Shown piece by piece: positions 23,991 to 36,126 of a stretch of DNA of 64,000 nt. Position 1 is the stretch's first letter; the number at the start of each line of letters is the position of its first letter. A program made the translations under genes and the position numbers. Source of the DNA: Callipepla californica brunnescens (Eukaryota; Chordata; Aves; Galliformes; Odontophoridae); the NCBI GenBank assembly GCA_023055505.1, contig JALIRH010000001.1, positions 93,712,530-93,776,529 on the forward strand, read 5' to 3'. Under the pieces are notes generated by a model, which was not told the DNA's origin, made no database searches, and saw nothing but the letters and a program-made list of their open reading frames with translations.

Positions 23991-24080
23991 TAACATAACA
24001 TAACATAACATAACATAACATAACATAACATAACATAACATAACATAACATAACATAACATAACATAACATAACATAACA
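23991..24080 (+). repeat. (TAACA)18 pentanucleotide microsatellite
   Basis: Eighteen perfect TAACA units (90 bases) with no interruption. On the reverse strand this creates a spurious open frame of repeated YVMLC residues. Confidence 0.99.
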
Positions 24081-27000
24081 TATGTTAATCACCTTTCCTT
24101 TAAATACTGTTGCTGATTCACAGAGCAGATACATTTCAATGTAAGATAACAGTAGCTTATTTCTCAGAATCATATTAAGAATCTTTTGGTATTCAGCAGT
24201 GTGGCTTAATTTACTGCTAATTCTATCAACATTACAATTCATAAGGAGTGATCCAGTGTTAAACTTTGTCTCCTAGTACAAATATGGAGACAAGTACAAA
24301 CATGGAGTCTAATCTGCTCTGAGTTCTCAGAAAAGAAAATAAATTAATCCTTGAAATCTTTTGGCAAAAATACATTAAATGAACAAAGGAAGAACACATT
24401 TTCTATGATGAATACGAACCTTGCATTTTGATGTCAGTTAAAAAAAATGAGATACACAAATTTCTAATTTCAGATGTGAAGAATTTCAATAGCAGCTCTA
24501 AGTTAAATAATTCATATTTTTTTGCATTGCATATTCCTTTCAAAATGATAAAAAGGTATGAATAATAATAATAAATCTGTTAATATAGCCCCAGATTTTC
24601 TAATGACACTTCCAGTTTTTATTTTCATCACCTTTCCAATAATGTATATATAAAACTTTGTTGTTACTTATGCATTGTCAGAAGCATGAATTTTGGAACA
24701 TTAGAATCACAGAGAAAATGAATAGTCTTAATCCTGTCTAATTATTATCACTATGTCTGGAGGGAAAAGTAAAATCATATCTGACCTCATTTTTCTTTTT
24801 TATAGAAGAATGTCTGATATATAAATTCTGTGTTTAGTTTGGTGAGCAAGGCCAAATTCTACATATTTTCATAAAATACTGTTTTGTCTACCTCACATCT
24901 AGAAAACATTTGAGAATCAAGGAGTTCATTTGTGCGTTTTGCATATCCCTTAAGAAACAGACACAAACTGTTCTAATACACCCTCTTGAAACTGAATGGA
25001 AAGAGATGTCTTTGGCAGATGATGTATTTGGACAATATTATATTTCCAGTATTTCTTTGGATACAAGGACCACACTACAGTCAGAATAACAAAATTTGAC
25101 TAAAAGAGAAAAAGGCAAAGAAAAAAAATCTCTCTGTGGCACTTTAGGATGTTCCATAGCAAGGAGGCCATACTATAAATAAATGGAAAATGAAAAGATC
25201 CAGATGCCTTTAATATAAAACCATCTTTCAGTGGCTACAGAACAATATGTAAATGTTGATCAGTAGTTCAAGGACATTTGAAAGCAACAACAGTCATTTC
25301 ATTTGTATAGATACATGAATTGTTATAAAGCTGTTTAGAAAATTATCTTCTACCCTTGAATACTATGGAGATTACTCAGGCATTTTGTACTGGAAACTCT
25401 GTGTTACTTGCACAATTCCATCAGGAATGGAAAAATAACAAAGGTAGTTTTTCACAATACGCTTGTTTTTCTTACTCAGTTTCAGGTTCCTTTTTGTTCA
25501 TTGCCCAATAAATTTGACATTTCTGTCCATACTGTAGTCCAAATTTAATAGGAGGGATAAACAATAGTTCGCCTCCATATATCACTTAAACAAAAAATGT
25601 GGTCTAATTTTTCTGTACCTGGAAGGATCATCAACAGCTTACTGAAGTGAGAAAGCAGTGCATCTCTTTTTGTAAGCAATTATGATAAATGGTTCTTAAT
25701 CTGAGTCTTCCTGTGATGAGTAATTCATGGATAGTTTGGTATACAAGGTCTACTTTTTAACAATTGGATTGAGATTAACCTCTAGATCCAGCTGTTAATC
25801 TGGGATGAATCTATAATCTCTGTTCAACTCACAGTGTTTCGACTTTAAACCTCATCATTTTTCTGAGGGGAAAGGCAGGGCTATGCCCTTCATTTGACAA
25901 TTGGCAAAAAGATGTCAGATGTAAAATGTGATTCATCCCACGCTCTTTATCTGCTCAGGTTCTTTATTTGGTCAATAGAGCCCATTGTCTTTCTTCACAA
26001 TGTAGAAATTTTAAATAAATCAGATATCTGTTCTTTACAAAAACATTTTTTCTCCATTATTTATGTTAGGTGAATAGATTACATAGAAACTTTTGTCTAA
26101 GATTCCTAAAACAGTGTGTGAGGAAACCCTCCCAGAGACGTTTTAGGACTTGTCTGAGGCTACAGGTCTTTTAAAAAGGGAATTCAGTTGTAGTCCCTCA
26201 AGGTCTCATTTATAGAAATTCTTTTCTGAAAAAAAGGAATTTTACTACTATAAAACTAATATTTTTAGGATTTGGAGAAGGACTGAAAGCATATTTCTGA
26301 GTGGTTAAAAGGTTTTTATGGTTTTATGCCCACCTGAATTTTTTGTTTCCTCTATGTAATCATTTTCTTGGCTTTAATTAGTCATCATCATGTCACTGAT
26401 TTTCAAATTAATTGTTCCTACTGATTTTATTGTTATTTATAATTAAATAAATAGTTATGACAAAGTACTGGCCTTAAAAATATGCATAAATTAAACTTCT
26501 CGACTTCATTGCAAAATGTTTGTTTCTTACTAATTAACCAGTATTACTAGACTTCTCATTCTATACTTATCACTGTAAATTTACCTTCTTATACCAACTT
26601 CCTGATATATACCAGTTCCTCAAACCATTTCCATTTATTATGTTTCTAAACTATAAATGTGAAACACTGAATATAAATATTTCTGTAAGTTTACATTTAA
26701 CTCTCATTATTTTAGTGTAAATAGATGAAAGTAAATTGTTTATCAGAATCTGAGTGTTTCTTTGCCTTAATTCTAAACAGTTTTTAATCAAGCATCATTA
26801 TTTTTGTGTGTGTATACAGAGTACTATTTAATATTAAACAAATAGTTTTAATTAAATTCACATGACTGCACAATGACCTAGAAAACAAAGAATCAGGACT
26901 GTGATGTTTACAACATTCCTTTCTCAAACATAAAGCATTATGAAAGACTGTCTTTTTATGTTACTGGGGCTTGTATTTCCTTCTAAATGTGATGCGTGTT

Positions 27001-27469
27001 GTGCTGAATCAAAGTTTTGAAGTACGGAATGCAATATTTTGCTATTTTTTCAGAGCAAATTAATACAATATACTCCTGGATTTAATATAGCATATATTAC
27101 TTCGTAACTGTTATCTGATAGAAACTAAAATATTAAGATTGGCTTCATGTATTATTTTTAATTCAAGTATTGTCTTAACCAGCATGGCTTTTATTGTAAG
27201 GACAATGAAATCTAAACAAGAACATTATATTCAAGCTTTCAACATCTTGATACATCCATCCCAAGCTGGCTTCCATTTTGCGAGGAAGGTAGATGCGTAT
27301 CTATCTCCAGGATTTTATAGATACTGATATTTGGATGTCACAAAGTTGTGACTGATCTGTGGGCAAATCATGGTAAATCAGACATGAGGTATAGTTTATT
27401 TCTAGTAAATTATGTGACATTCTCCTCTGAGTGAAAGACTAGGGGCTGTGAACCAACTTAGGGGGATTT
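24081..27469. other. AT-rich intergenic DNA, nothing recognised
   Basis: Very AT-rich. No frames with recognisable content, no CR1 tails and no RNA genes seen on either strand. Confidence 0.6.
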
Positions 27470-27576
27470 GATTTAGTAGCTTGGTGGGTAGGGATGGTGG
27501 TGGGAGGATGGTTGGACTAGATGAGCTTGTACGTCCTTTCCAACCAAATGTATATATGAATCTATGAATCTATGAA
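27470..27576 (+). mobile_element. Short CR1-like 3' end
   Basis: About 107 bases ending in GAATCTATGAATCTATG. The preceding GGTTGGACTAGATGAGCTTG and TCCTTTCCAACC blocks are the usual CR1 3' untranslated sequence. The terminal unit differs from the ATTCTATG of the other copies, suggesting an older or different CR1 subfamily. Confidence 0.8.
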
Positions 27577-28309
27577 ACTATTGTGAAGTTATTAATGTTT
27601 CAGTGGCTGAAGGTGGGCTGCAGGGCATGATACAAGGACCTTCACTCTACACATCATAACATTATTTGTGTTTCAGTAGGTGGGACATATGTAACTTTGG
27701 AAAGCAATTTGAGTTTTTTACAATGTTGTATAACACTATTTAATCTATAGATTTTTTTGTCCTTAAATTCTTTTCTTGTTTCCTTTATACCTATCAAAAT
27801 TCCAAGAATAGTCTTTCAGACTTTATAAGATGCAAAATCTGTCCCTTACAGAAAAAAATTATCTTGTTTTTATAAAAGAATTAATCAGAAAAATGTGTGT
27901 GTGTGTGTGTGTATTCTATCTTTCTATGTGGTTTAGATTAAAGGACAATAGAGATATTAAATAATACATGTAGATAATAAATGTAAATAAGTTCTACTGG
28001 CACTAGCTAAATCTATTATTAAGAATAGAATAATTTGACAAAAATTCTTCTCTGCTCAGCAAAGCTCAAGAAATGTTCTATTTCCTCAGCTTCATCAACT
28101 AGCAGCCTTCTTTAGTCTCGAATGTACCAAGAGTTGTCTGAGCATGAATTAACAGAAAACACTGAAGGAAAGCTGTAGCATTTGATCACTCACTCTGATA
28201 CTATTAAATAGAGAAACATTCCCTTATATCAGCTATACCTAGAAATCCTATGTTTTCTCTTGTTGTTTTCTTGTTCATTTGTTTTTGTTTTGTTTTGTTT
28301 TGTTTATCT
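27577..28309. other. Noncoding spacer with (GT)n and (TTTTG)n
   Basis: AT-rich. It includes a (TG)9 run at 27895-27912 and a TTTTG-rich tract at about 28281-28305 just before a CR1 fragment. Confidence 0.55.
27895..27912 (+). repeat. (TG)9 dinucleotide repeat
   Basis: Uninterrupted TG run. Confidence 0.95.
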
Positions 28310-28900
28310 TATTGGGGTTCAGGGATCACTGCCATCAAGAAGAGCGCCATGGAGGACCCAGGGAATTACAGGCTGGTCAGTATGGTTCTCTGGAAAGGTG
28401 ATGAAGCAGATAAGCCTTCCAGGGACTTGAAGAATAAGAAATTCATCAGGAGTGGTCATGCTTGTCAAATCTGACAAATTGATGTGATGAAATGACTGAC
28501 CTGGAAGTTTAGGGAATATAATTGGATATTGCCTATTTAAATATCAGGAAGGCATTTGACACTATCTCCCATAAGATTAATAGACAAGATGTTGGTATAA
28601 GAGATTTATAAGTAACAGTGAGGTGGACTGATAACTGACTGAGCCCATTGTGTGGTGGTCAGTGGAACAAAGTCTAGTTGGAGGCCAGTAACTAGTGTTA
28701 TACCTGATAAGTCAGTAGAGTACCCTATCCTGTTCAACATCATCATTCATAATCTGTAGCTATTAATCATGATCTTGAGTCATTAATTACAAAGTTTGGA
28801 GTACTATGTTCAGCTCTGGAACCTGCAGTATAAGAAATAAGCAGAGCTGCTAGAGTGGGTCCAGGGAAGGGCCATGAAGACGATCAGAGAGAGGGAACAC
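28310..28900 (+). pseudogene. CR1 ORF2 reverse transcriptase remnant
   Basis: Forward translation in shifting frames recalls CR1 reverse transcriptase. An EDPGNYRLVSMV stretch lies near 28350, an SGHACQI region near 28450, a ISGRHLTLSPI-like 'KAFDTVSH' relic near 28545-28575, and a [15 protein letters not shown] stretch near 28725. A decayed C-terminal segment follows (28800-28890). Many stops are present. The element ends against an LTR. Confidence 0.8.
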
Positions 28901-29077
28901 TTCTGGGGTTTCACAAGAATCTGGGAAGGAATCGAATGAGAACAGCTGACACAAATGGACACTATTTTATATCATATGTCATCATGCTCGCCGATAAAAG
29001 CTAAGGGGAAAGAACTAGGAAGGGTAAGACATTCAGAATGATGGCATTTGTCTTCCTAAGAAAACACTGCACAAGTG
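28901..29077 (+). mobile_element. Avian LTR, left part
   Basis: Matches, from memory, a common avian retroviral-type LTR. A CATATGTCATCATGCTC-like block lies at 28970-28990, then GATAAAAGCT (a TATA-like box region) at 28994-29003, and a GATGGCATTTGTCTTCCTAAG block at 29040-29060. The continuation of the same LTR is found 500 bases on, after a CR1 tail. This is noncoding; no viral gene is seen. Confidence 0.65.
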
Positions 29078-29577
29078 TCCCCATCACAAGAAAGACATGG
29101 AGCTGTTGATTTGGGTCCACAGGAGGACTATGAAGATTATCAGCCAGCTGGAGCCCCTTTCCTACCAAGAAAGACTGGGGGAGCTGTGATTGTTCTGTCT
29201 GGAGAAGAGAAACTTCCAGGAAGACCTAATTGTAATTATCCAGTATTTAAAGAGAGCTATTAGACAGGAGGAAGACCACATTTTACGTGGTTTAAAAGTG
29301 ATAGGATTAGAATTAATTGCTTTAAACAGAAAGAGGGGAGATTTATATTACATATTAAGAGGACTTCTTTGCACAGAGGGTGATGAGGCACTGGAACAGG
29401 TTGGCCAGAGAACTGCAGATGCCCCAACCCTGAAAGTGTTCAATGCCAGGTTGGTTGGAGTTCTGGGCAGCCTGATCTAGTGGGTGGCGACCCTGCCCAT
29501 AGAACTGTATGACATTGGAGATCCCTTCCAATCCAAGCCATTCTATGATCCTATGATTCTACAATTCTGTGATTCTA
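29078..29577 (+). mobile_element. CR1 LINE tail inserted in an LTR
   Basis: 5'-truncated CR1 with decayed ORF2 C-terminus (open 96 codons 29190-29480, including GDEALEQVGQRTADAPTLKVF-like sequence). It ends in four ATTCTATG/ATTCTGTG-like units at about 29540-29577. The LTR resumes immediately afterwards, so the CR1 is the younger insertion. Confidence 0.9.
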
Positions 29578-29690
29578 TGAGCCCTGCTTTCCTGGAAGTG
29601 TCTGAACCTCTTTCTGCCAATAAGAAATAGTGAATGAATTCCTTATTTTACTTTGTGTGGTGCTTAGCCATCTACCAAGGTTAAACCACA
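29578..29690 (+). mobile_element. Avian LTR, right part
   Basis: Starts with GCCCTGCTTTCCTGGAAGTG and includes AGTGAATGAATTCCTTATTTT. It ends in GTGGTGCTTAGCC...GGTTAAACCACA at 29690, the 3' terminus of the same avian LTR family. Together with 28901-29077 it forms one LTR of about 290 bases. No second LTR or internal coding sequence is present, so it is best read as a solo LTR. Confidence 0.65.
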
Positions 29691-31445
29691 TCTGTTGGGC
29701 TTGTTTAAGAGAAACTGTATTAATAACCTTCAAATAGATCAAAGGATGCTGCAGTGGCAAACAGATTATTCTCCATGCTGTTGTTGAGAAAATAGAAAAA
29801 GAAATGTTTGAAGTAAAGCAAGAGTGAGCAGTTCACAAAAAAAGCCAGAGGCCATTCTGATTCTATAATTATCAGCTGACTGAGTAAAACAGAAAAAATA
29901 AATAAATCTATCTGTAAATTCAAGTTGTGTATTAGAATTTTAATTAATATATTCAGAAGTTTTCTGCTCTGGACTTGGCTTTGAAAGGTTTAAAAGCTTA
30001 ATTGGAATAAGTCTGAGTACTTTATTTACAGTGCTGAAATAGGAGAAAAGGACTAGTGCTTTCGCGGGTATGATCCGATGTTTTGAAATGAATTTACTCT
30101 CTAAAACTTATCTTTTTAGCCTCCATAATCTACCCTGGACTTTTTCCAAGGTCAGTAGAGCAATAAGCCCTCTAGCACTTTCTTGAACAGTGGAATGAAT
30201 TATGCCTATGTATTATGTCTGACTTTTGAAGGCTTACACGTGGTAAAATGAATCTCTTTTTTTGATCCAGCACTCAACTCTATTCAATTCTAGCACATTC
30301 TCTGTCAGTTATATACATTTATGCAGTATATGGAATACTGCATGTTAGGCTTAAAAAGGAGCATTGATGTCAGTGCTTGTGCTGGTATGCTTGGAAGGAA
30401 ATTGAGGTTCCCCTGTTAGAAAGCAAGGATCACTACACACTGGTGCACAAAGAGAAGAAGACTCTTGCCAATAAGGCTCGGACCTACTAGCACATTTATG
30501 TAGTTAGCAAAGTAAATAGAAGCAGAAACCTAAATCCTATGCCACACTGGGGATTTCTATATCTAGAGTGAAAATAGATATTTGGAGAAACTTTCAAAAA
30601 ATATTGGTATTTTTGGTGAATAACCTGGTAGCTCTGGTCTCTGTCGCAGAAAATCAATGCTGAATTTATTTGCTATGGGAATTCACATCAACATGTGATA
30701 TCTTTGCAGAAATGTCAGAGCTTCAAAATTAAAAATTTATAAAATACTTTAAGCACATTTTGTCCTCCTGTTTTAAGATGGGCTATTAAGCAGTGAATAA
30801 ATTGAAGTTATACAAGTAAGAAGATAATATTGAGAATCCAACAGTATTTTTTAGAAAAGAGAACTGAAAGAGAGTTTTTCTTTTATTTTCTCTTTGCTCA
30901 TAGCTTTGTTGGAAGTGTTTTGTGTTTTAGGAAATAAAACAGAGAACAGAGATGAGAAATCCAGGTTGTTAACCTCTGCTTAAATGATGGAACTCTTATC
31001 TTAATATTTAATTCTTTTTCTGGACCATTAAATTTTGAATTAATCTGCTAATACAACAGGTTCTTCAGAGAAAATGAAAGTGTTACTACTCTTTCTTCTA
31101 TGCAACTGACAGCCTCCAGTTTAGTCTTTAAGTGACTGTCATGAGGATGAGAAATGTACATTTATAATCCTTCACGCGTGGAGGAAAACGAGAGCTCCAG
31201 TTTTCATTGTATAAATAGATACTTCAACCTGTCAGGTTTGTTTAAAGGGGTTTCACAGTCTTTCAGCAAAGCACTTTAGAAAAATACAGGTGCCCTAACT
31301 ACATTTTTTTAGTTTACTATTTCTTAAGTTGGGTCTTTCCGTGGCAACTAGGTAAATTCTATTCAATGCTTACAATACTTTTGGCCTGGAAAAAAGTAGA
31401 GTGAATGGAATGGTTAAGTCCTGATAAAGGATAACCACACGAAAT
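29691..31445. other. Intergenic DNA, nothing recognised
   Basis: AT-rich, no coding or RNA feature recognised on either strand. Confidence 0.55.
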
Positions 31446-31998
31446 TGATTCAACCTTCAACCTGTGTTAGAACCATCGGGTGTTAGTAACTGGAGATTCC
31501 TTGCTGAGAGACACTGAAGCACCCATTTGTTGTCCAATCTCTTCAGGGTGTTCTCCTGACTGATGGGAGCCTGTATTCACAATATCACAAAGAAGTTACT
31601 GTTCCTGGTGAAGCTAGAGGACTACTACCTCTTCTATTTTAAATAGGGTCAAATGAGGCTACAATGAGGAGGCTATGAAATATGAAGAGACCATAAGTCT
31701 CTCAGGAATATGTTGAAGGTATCAGGAACACAGATAGCATTCTCTTCTGTGCTTTGAATTAGAAATATGACCAAGGAATTAGGAAACAAATGGATCAGGT
31801 GAATCACTGGCTGTGTGGGTGGTGCCATACTCAGGGTTTTGGGTTCTAGGAGAATGCAGCTTCAAGGGACTGGGCATTTTGATGCCAAATGGGGCACATT
31901 TGTCTCAGTGGGGAAAGAATGTTCTGGGCAGCAAACTGCCTGGAGTTATTAGCAAAGCATTACACCAGATTCAGAGGGGAAATGGGCTGTATAGATGA
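31446..31998 (+). pseudogene. CR1 ORF1 esterase-like remnant
   Basis: Begins near a GVSNWRFLAERH/ GDSLLRDTEAP-like block I (31480-31520). It ends in a 61-codon open stretch containing LMPNGAHLSQWGKNVLGSKLPGVI-like sequence (31880-31950), which is the conserved C-terminal Asp-x-x-His-like region of the CR1 ORF1 SGNH domain (the usual DGVHLS appears as NGAHLS). Several stops and frameshifts lie between. Confidence 0.75.
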
Positions 31999-32079
31999 TT
32001 GAAAAAGATGAGCCAGGAAAGAAGGGGGGAAATAAATCCCTGTGAATTATCCCAAAGGAATATGGGATGACTCCAGCAT

Positions 32080-32475
32080 AGCAATAGTCCTGCTGAAGTG
32101 CCTCTACAGCAATGCACACAGAGTGGGAAATAAGCAGGAGGAGTTGAAAACCATAGTGCAATTACTAAACTATGATCTAATTGGTATCAGAAAAAGTGGT
32201 GGAAAGAGTCACAAAATTGGAACACTGCAGTTCGGGATGACAAGCTTTTCAGAAGAGGTAGGAAAGGAAGAAGGGGTGGGTGAATTGCTATCTACATTAA
32301 GAAATTGATAGATGGTGAGAAATGAGCCATGAATGTTTGAGAGTTTGTGGGTAAAAAATCAGAGACCAGACCAACAGAAGATATCTGGTGGTTAGGATCT
32401 ACTACAGACTTCTTGATCAAGTGTAGTCTGTTGATGAGACCTTCCTGGATGTTCTGATGGACAGAACTTTACATG
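32080..32475 (+). pseudogene. CR1 ORF2 endonuclease N-terminal remnant
   Basis: An open stretch from 32042 includes LKCLYSNAHRVGNKQEELK, the hallmark start of avian CR1 ORF2, then NYDLIGI where LIAITETWW normally follows (the WW is lost here). A VVRIYYRLLDQ-like block lies near 32390-32420. The frame is broken, and coding similarity jumps to the C-terminal part of ORF2 by about 32490. Confidence 0.78.
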
Positions 32476-35400
32476 AGCCACAAGTGTGCACTTTCAACTT
32501 TCAGGCCAATTTTATCCTCAGGTGCATCAAAAGAGGGCTGGCCAGCAGGGCAAGAAAGGTGATTGTCACCCTCTATTCTGCATTTGTGAGACCCGGTGTG
32601 GAGTACTACATCCAGGTCTCAGTGCAGCAAGGGTGACAATTTAACTGGAAGGATTTTCATACAGACAGTTGTTCTTTTCCACATGGCACTTGAGAGACCA
32701 TAGCTCAAATGCATGTTAAGTTTTGGAAAGAAAGATACTGAGTTGCTTGAGAATGTTGAGAAGAATAGTGAGGCTGGTGAAAGGAGTAGAAAACAAGACT
32801 TATGAGGAGTTGCTGGGCATAGCGGGATTGTCAATTTCATTTCTTATTAGACAAGTAATAGAATATGAAGAAACGATCTCAAGTTGTTCCAAGGGAAGTA
32901 GACTATATATAAAGAAGTATTTATTTGTGGAGATGATAGTCATCAAACATTGGAACAGACTGCCCAGCCCCACTCCCTGGAGGTATTTAAGATCTGTGTG
33001 GACATGGCATTAAGGGACATAGTGTTACTGACAGGACTGAGTAGACAAAGGTGCTGGTTGGACTTGATGATATTGAAGGTCTTAACAGATTCCATGATTC
33101 AGTGAATGGACATCAGTTTGTAATAATTTGTGGTGCTAGTACATAGATTCAAAGTATCTTCCCAAAAGTGTATTGAAATAGCATTCAGCACAGTCATTCC
33201 TGTACACAAATTTTAAATCAATAACTATGCATAAAAATCAAGAATGATGTGGTTGTATCTTTCTAACTGTCACTCAGTTATCCTCCTGAGCTGCTGTGCA
33301 ATCCTACCTTGTAGCTTCCTGGGACTTCGAAGATATTTCAGCACCCAGCCTGATAAAACTGAAGACAGAACATAATAAGTAAATATACAGCATACGAGCC
33401 TGATACTAAGCCTACTAAAGTAAAGATAAATCCTAAAGAATAACTGAATTTGGCTTTGGCTGAGTTATTACAATTCCAACTTTATCAGATTAGAGTTCCT
33501 GACAATTACATCTGTTTGAAAAGATACCATACTACTTTGCAAAGGCAACACTATATATTCATAACCCTATTGCAGAGTGTAATGGCAGTAGCCCCCCTTC
33601 CCCACCCCCAACCCCCCAAAAAAATGTACCTAAAATCTCTTTAACTGTACAAAAATTATTTTCCCCCATTATCAAATATCTAAACTAAGATAAATAAATA
33701 AATAAAATGCAGAATCAAGAAACAAATATTTAAAATGAAATGGAAAAAAATGTCAGTGATTAAGGTTAAGTGCAAAACTTTTTAGACTCTTCTGTACTTA
33801 CAGCTTCTTCAGTTGTCTCTAATGCATTTAACATGATAAATCAGACTGTGAACACATTAAATTGTTTCTTATCCTAAAACTGTCTAATTAATATTGACAG
33901 ATTTGCCCTGAGTTCTTAAATCTCGAAAAGAGCAATAAACTACTGTATCTATCTGAATCTATCTGAACCTATCTGCTTTTATATACATTAATTTATCTAT
34001 GGTGCTCAAATGTACATAAAACATTCATTTTCACACTTGGTAAGCAGTGGAGTACCTGATCATTTCAAAACAAAGAAATGCACCAAATTACTTGCCCCAA
34101 ATATTTTTAAATTGAAAACAACAAAAAATAGTGTCATTACAATGTTTCATCCATGTCTGAGACAAAAACTGTTTTGATGAATCATTATTTTCCACCGTGA
34201 TATTTTTTCCTTCCATTCATTTAAAAATATTATGTATCTAAAAGAATACTGAGATAAGTTTAATAGTATAATGTTATCAAAATAAAACAAAGTGCTATGA
34301 TATCATATTATTTTATTGACATCTTTCTTTTCTCAGAGCACTTTTGTCTTATGGTAGCTGTTTGAGAGCCATTTTAGGTGACCTTGCAGCTTTGATCTAG
34401 TCTTCTATATTTATTTGATAGAGATCAAATCATTTGCTGGAAGTCAGGCTTTATTTGGTGTAGATACGATTTTTGTTGTCAGGGTGGCTGCAGGGGAGCA
34501 ACTCTGCTGTATGTGAAGAGTTCAGAGCTGCCTTGTCAATGACATAGCCCATTCCAACAGGTTTGCAGGTAAAACTCTGATATCTCTGTATGGCTCCTAC
34601 ATGTTTGAAGAGAGAGCAGAGAACTTAGTTTTCCACAGAGTTCAGTTCAGCATTTAATGTTAAGAATAGTAAAATCACATGAAAGGGATAGTTACAAACA
34701 GGATATTTTCTATCATTGTTGATGTAGTCTACTTTGAATAACATTTTCATTATGAATGAGACAGACATTAGATTTGAACTTAGGAGTGTTAAATGTTAGA
34801 GTGTATGTCTCTTGTTTCAGAAGTATGGAACAAGCTTCTGTTTCTGTTTGCATTCTGTTACAGCCACATTAAAATAGATACACAGTGAGCTTCCACCAAG
34901 ACATTAATCCAATTACTTTTTCTAAATAATTGCAGAGAAAATAAATACTATATTGAAAGCGTACAGAAACATGTAAAAGCATTGAAAAATTGAATTTGAT
35001 GTAAGAATCTAAAGACCTGAGTTTGTGAATATAACTCTCTGAACCAGACAGAACTAAATCTCCTCAAAATCTGGTAGAGTTACTTAAGGATCCTTAGGAC
35101 ACAATCAATCTACCCAAATTTTAGAAAACTTGAAGCTGAATATATGATTCTAAGTTGATTCAGAGGTGCTTCCTTTCCAGATATTGGAAAGGCACATTTA
35201 CACGGCAATGTTTGTAAGAAAAGTTTAAGTTATACAAATCAATTGCCGCAACTCTGTGAATGGTGCTTCTTTTTGTAATAACTAATGAAAGATCACATAT
35301 AACTTCAATTATTTGTGGTCTTTTTTTTTTTTTTAATTGAGTTTGAAATGTTTTTTGAAATGTAACTGTGAAGCATCTATGATTTTGTCATGTAACTCTA

Positions 35401-36084
35401 TTTTTTTCCTCTGGTATATGATTGTAGCCCATATTAATGAAATATTTCAGTGTTTCTTCTTATTATGAATAAAGGAAATTTATTACAACAGTCACATGGA
35501 AATTGTATATATTGAGAAAAGTACATGTCTAGGGAATTTATCCTAAGGAAATGTTAAAAAACACAAGTGAATATGGCATAATGATAAAAGGTAACCATTA
35601 CTTTTCAGTCAGTATGCTAATTAAGAATCATTTATTTAAAAATCTTGTTTTTCAAAAATTTTAAGGGGAAAAAAAATCCAAAGTGATGTTTGACAAATAC
35701 TTCTGCTTTCAACATCCTTCTGCCATAACTGCTGTAATTGGTTACATATTGATATTAAATATTGTCAAAGAAAAGCCATCTTTCGTTTACACCTTGAGTG
35801 ATCCCATTGTTCATATTCACACTCTTAAAGATCATCTCGAGAAAACATGTTATGTACCCTCAAAAAAAGCATACAAAGATATTATGGGTGCATAGATTTC
35901 ATATAGAATATATTAATGTAACTTAGATTGACACATATTTAAAAGATCTATATTTTATATTTTATTTCACATCTGTTATGACTACATGACTTGGTTGTCT
36001 TTATAAATATTTTTATTTCAAATTCATATTTAATATTACAGTAAGGTATAGGTTATCTAAAAGACTGTATAATAATAACCTACC

Positions 36085-36126
36085 AAAAAAAAAAAAAAAA
36101 AAAAAAAAGAGAGAGAGAGAGAGAGA
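36085..36126 (+). repeat. A24 followed by (GA)9
   Basis: Twenty-four A residues joined to a GA dinucleotide run. Confidence 0.95.

Larger units (their letters stand above)
31446..33108 (+). mobile_element. CR1 LINE with ORF1 and ORF2 ends, reverse transcriptase deleted
   Basis: Read 5' to 3': ORF1 esterase-like region (31446-31998), ORF2 start and endonuclease (about 32080-32470), a jump near 32480 to the ORF2 C-terminal part (CASKEGWPAG-like and REVIVPLYS-like sequence near 32520-32590), then the 3' tail ending TCCATGATTCAGTG near 33095-33108. The reverse transcriptase is absent. The terminal repeat is more decayed than in other copies. Confidence 0.82.

Noticed and set aside
23991..24080. 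CRISPR-like or satellite array
   Set aside because: Units are five bases with no spacers; it is an ordinary eukaryotic microsatellite.
23988..24242. An 84-codon - strand frame with repeated YVMLC units
   Set aside because: It is a translation of the (TAACA)18 microsatellite and is not a gene.
29078..29480. A small gene encoding the 62- and 96-codon frames
   Set aside because: The predicted residues match the translated CR1 tail in frame-shifted form; it is transposon sequence.
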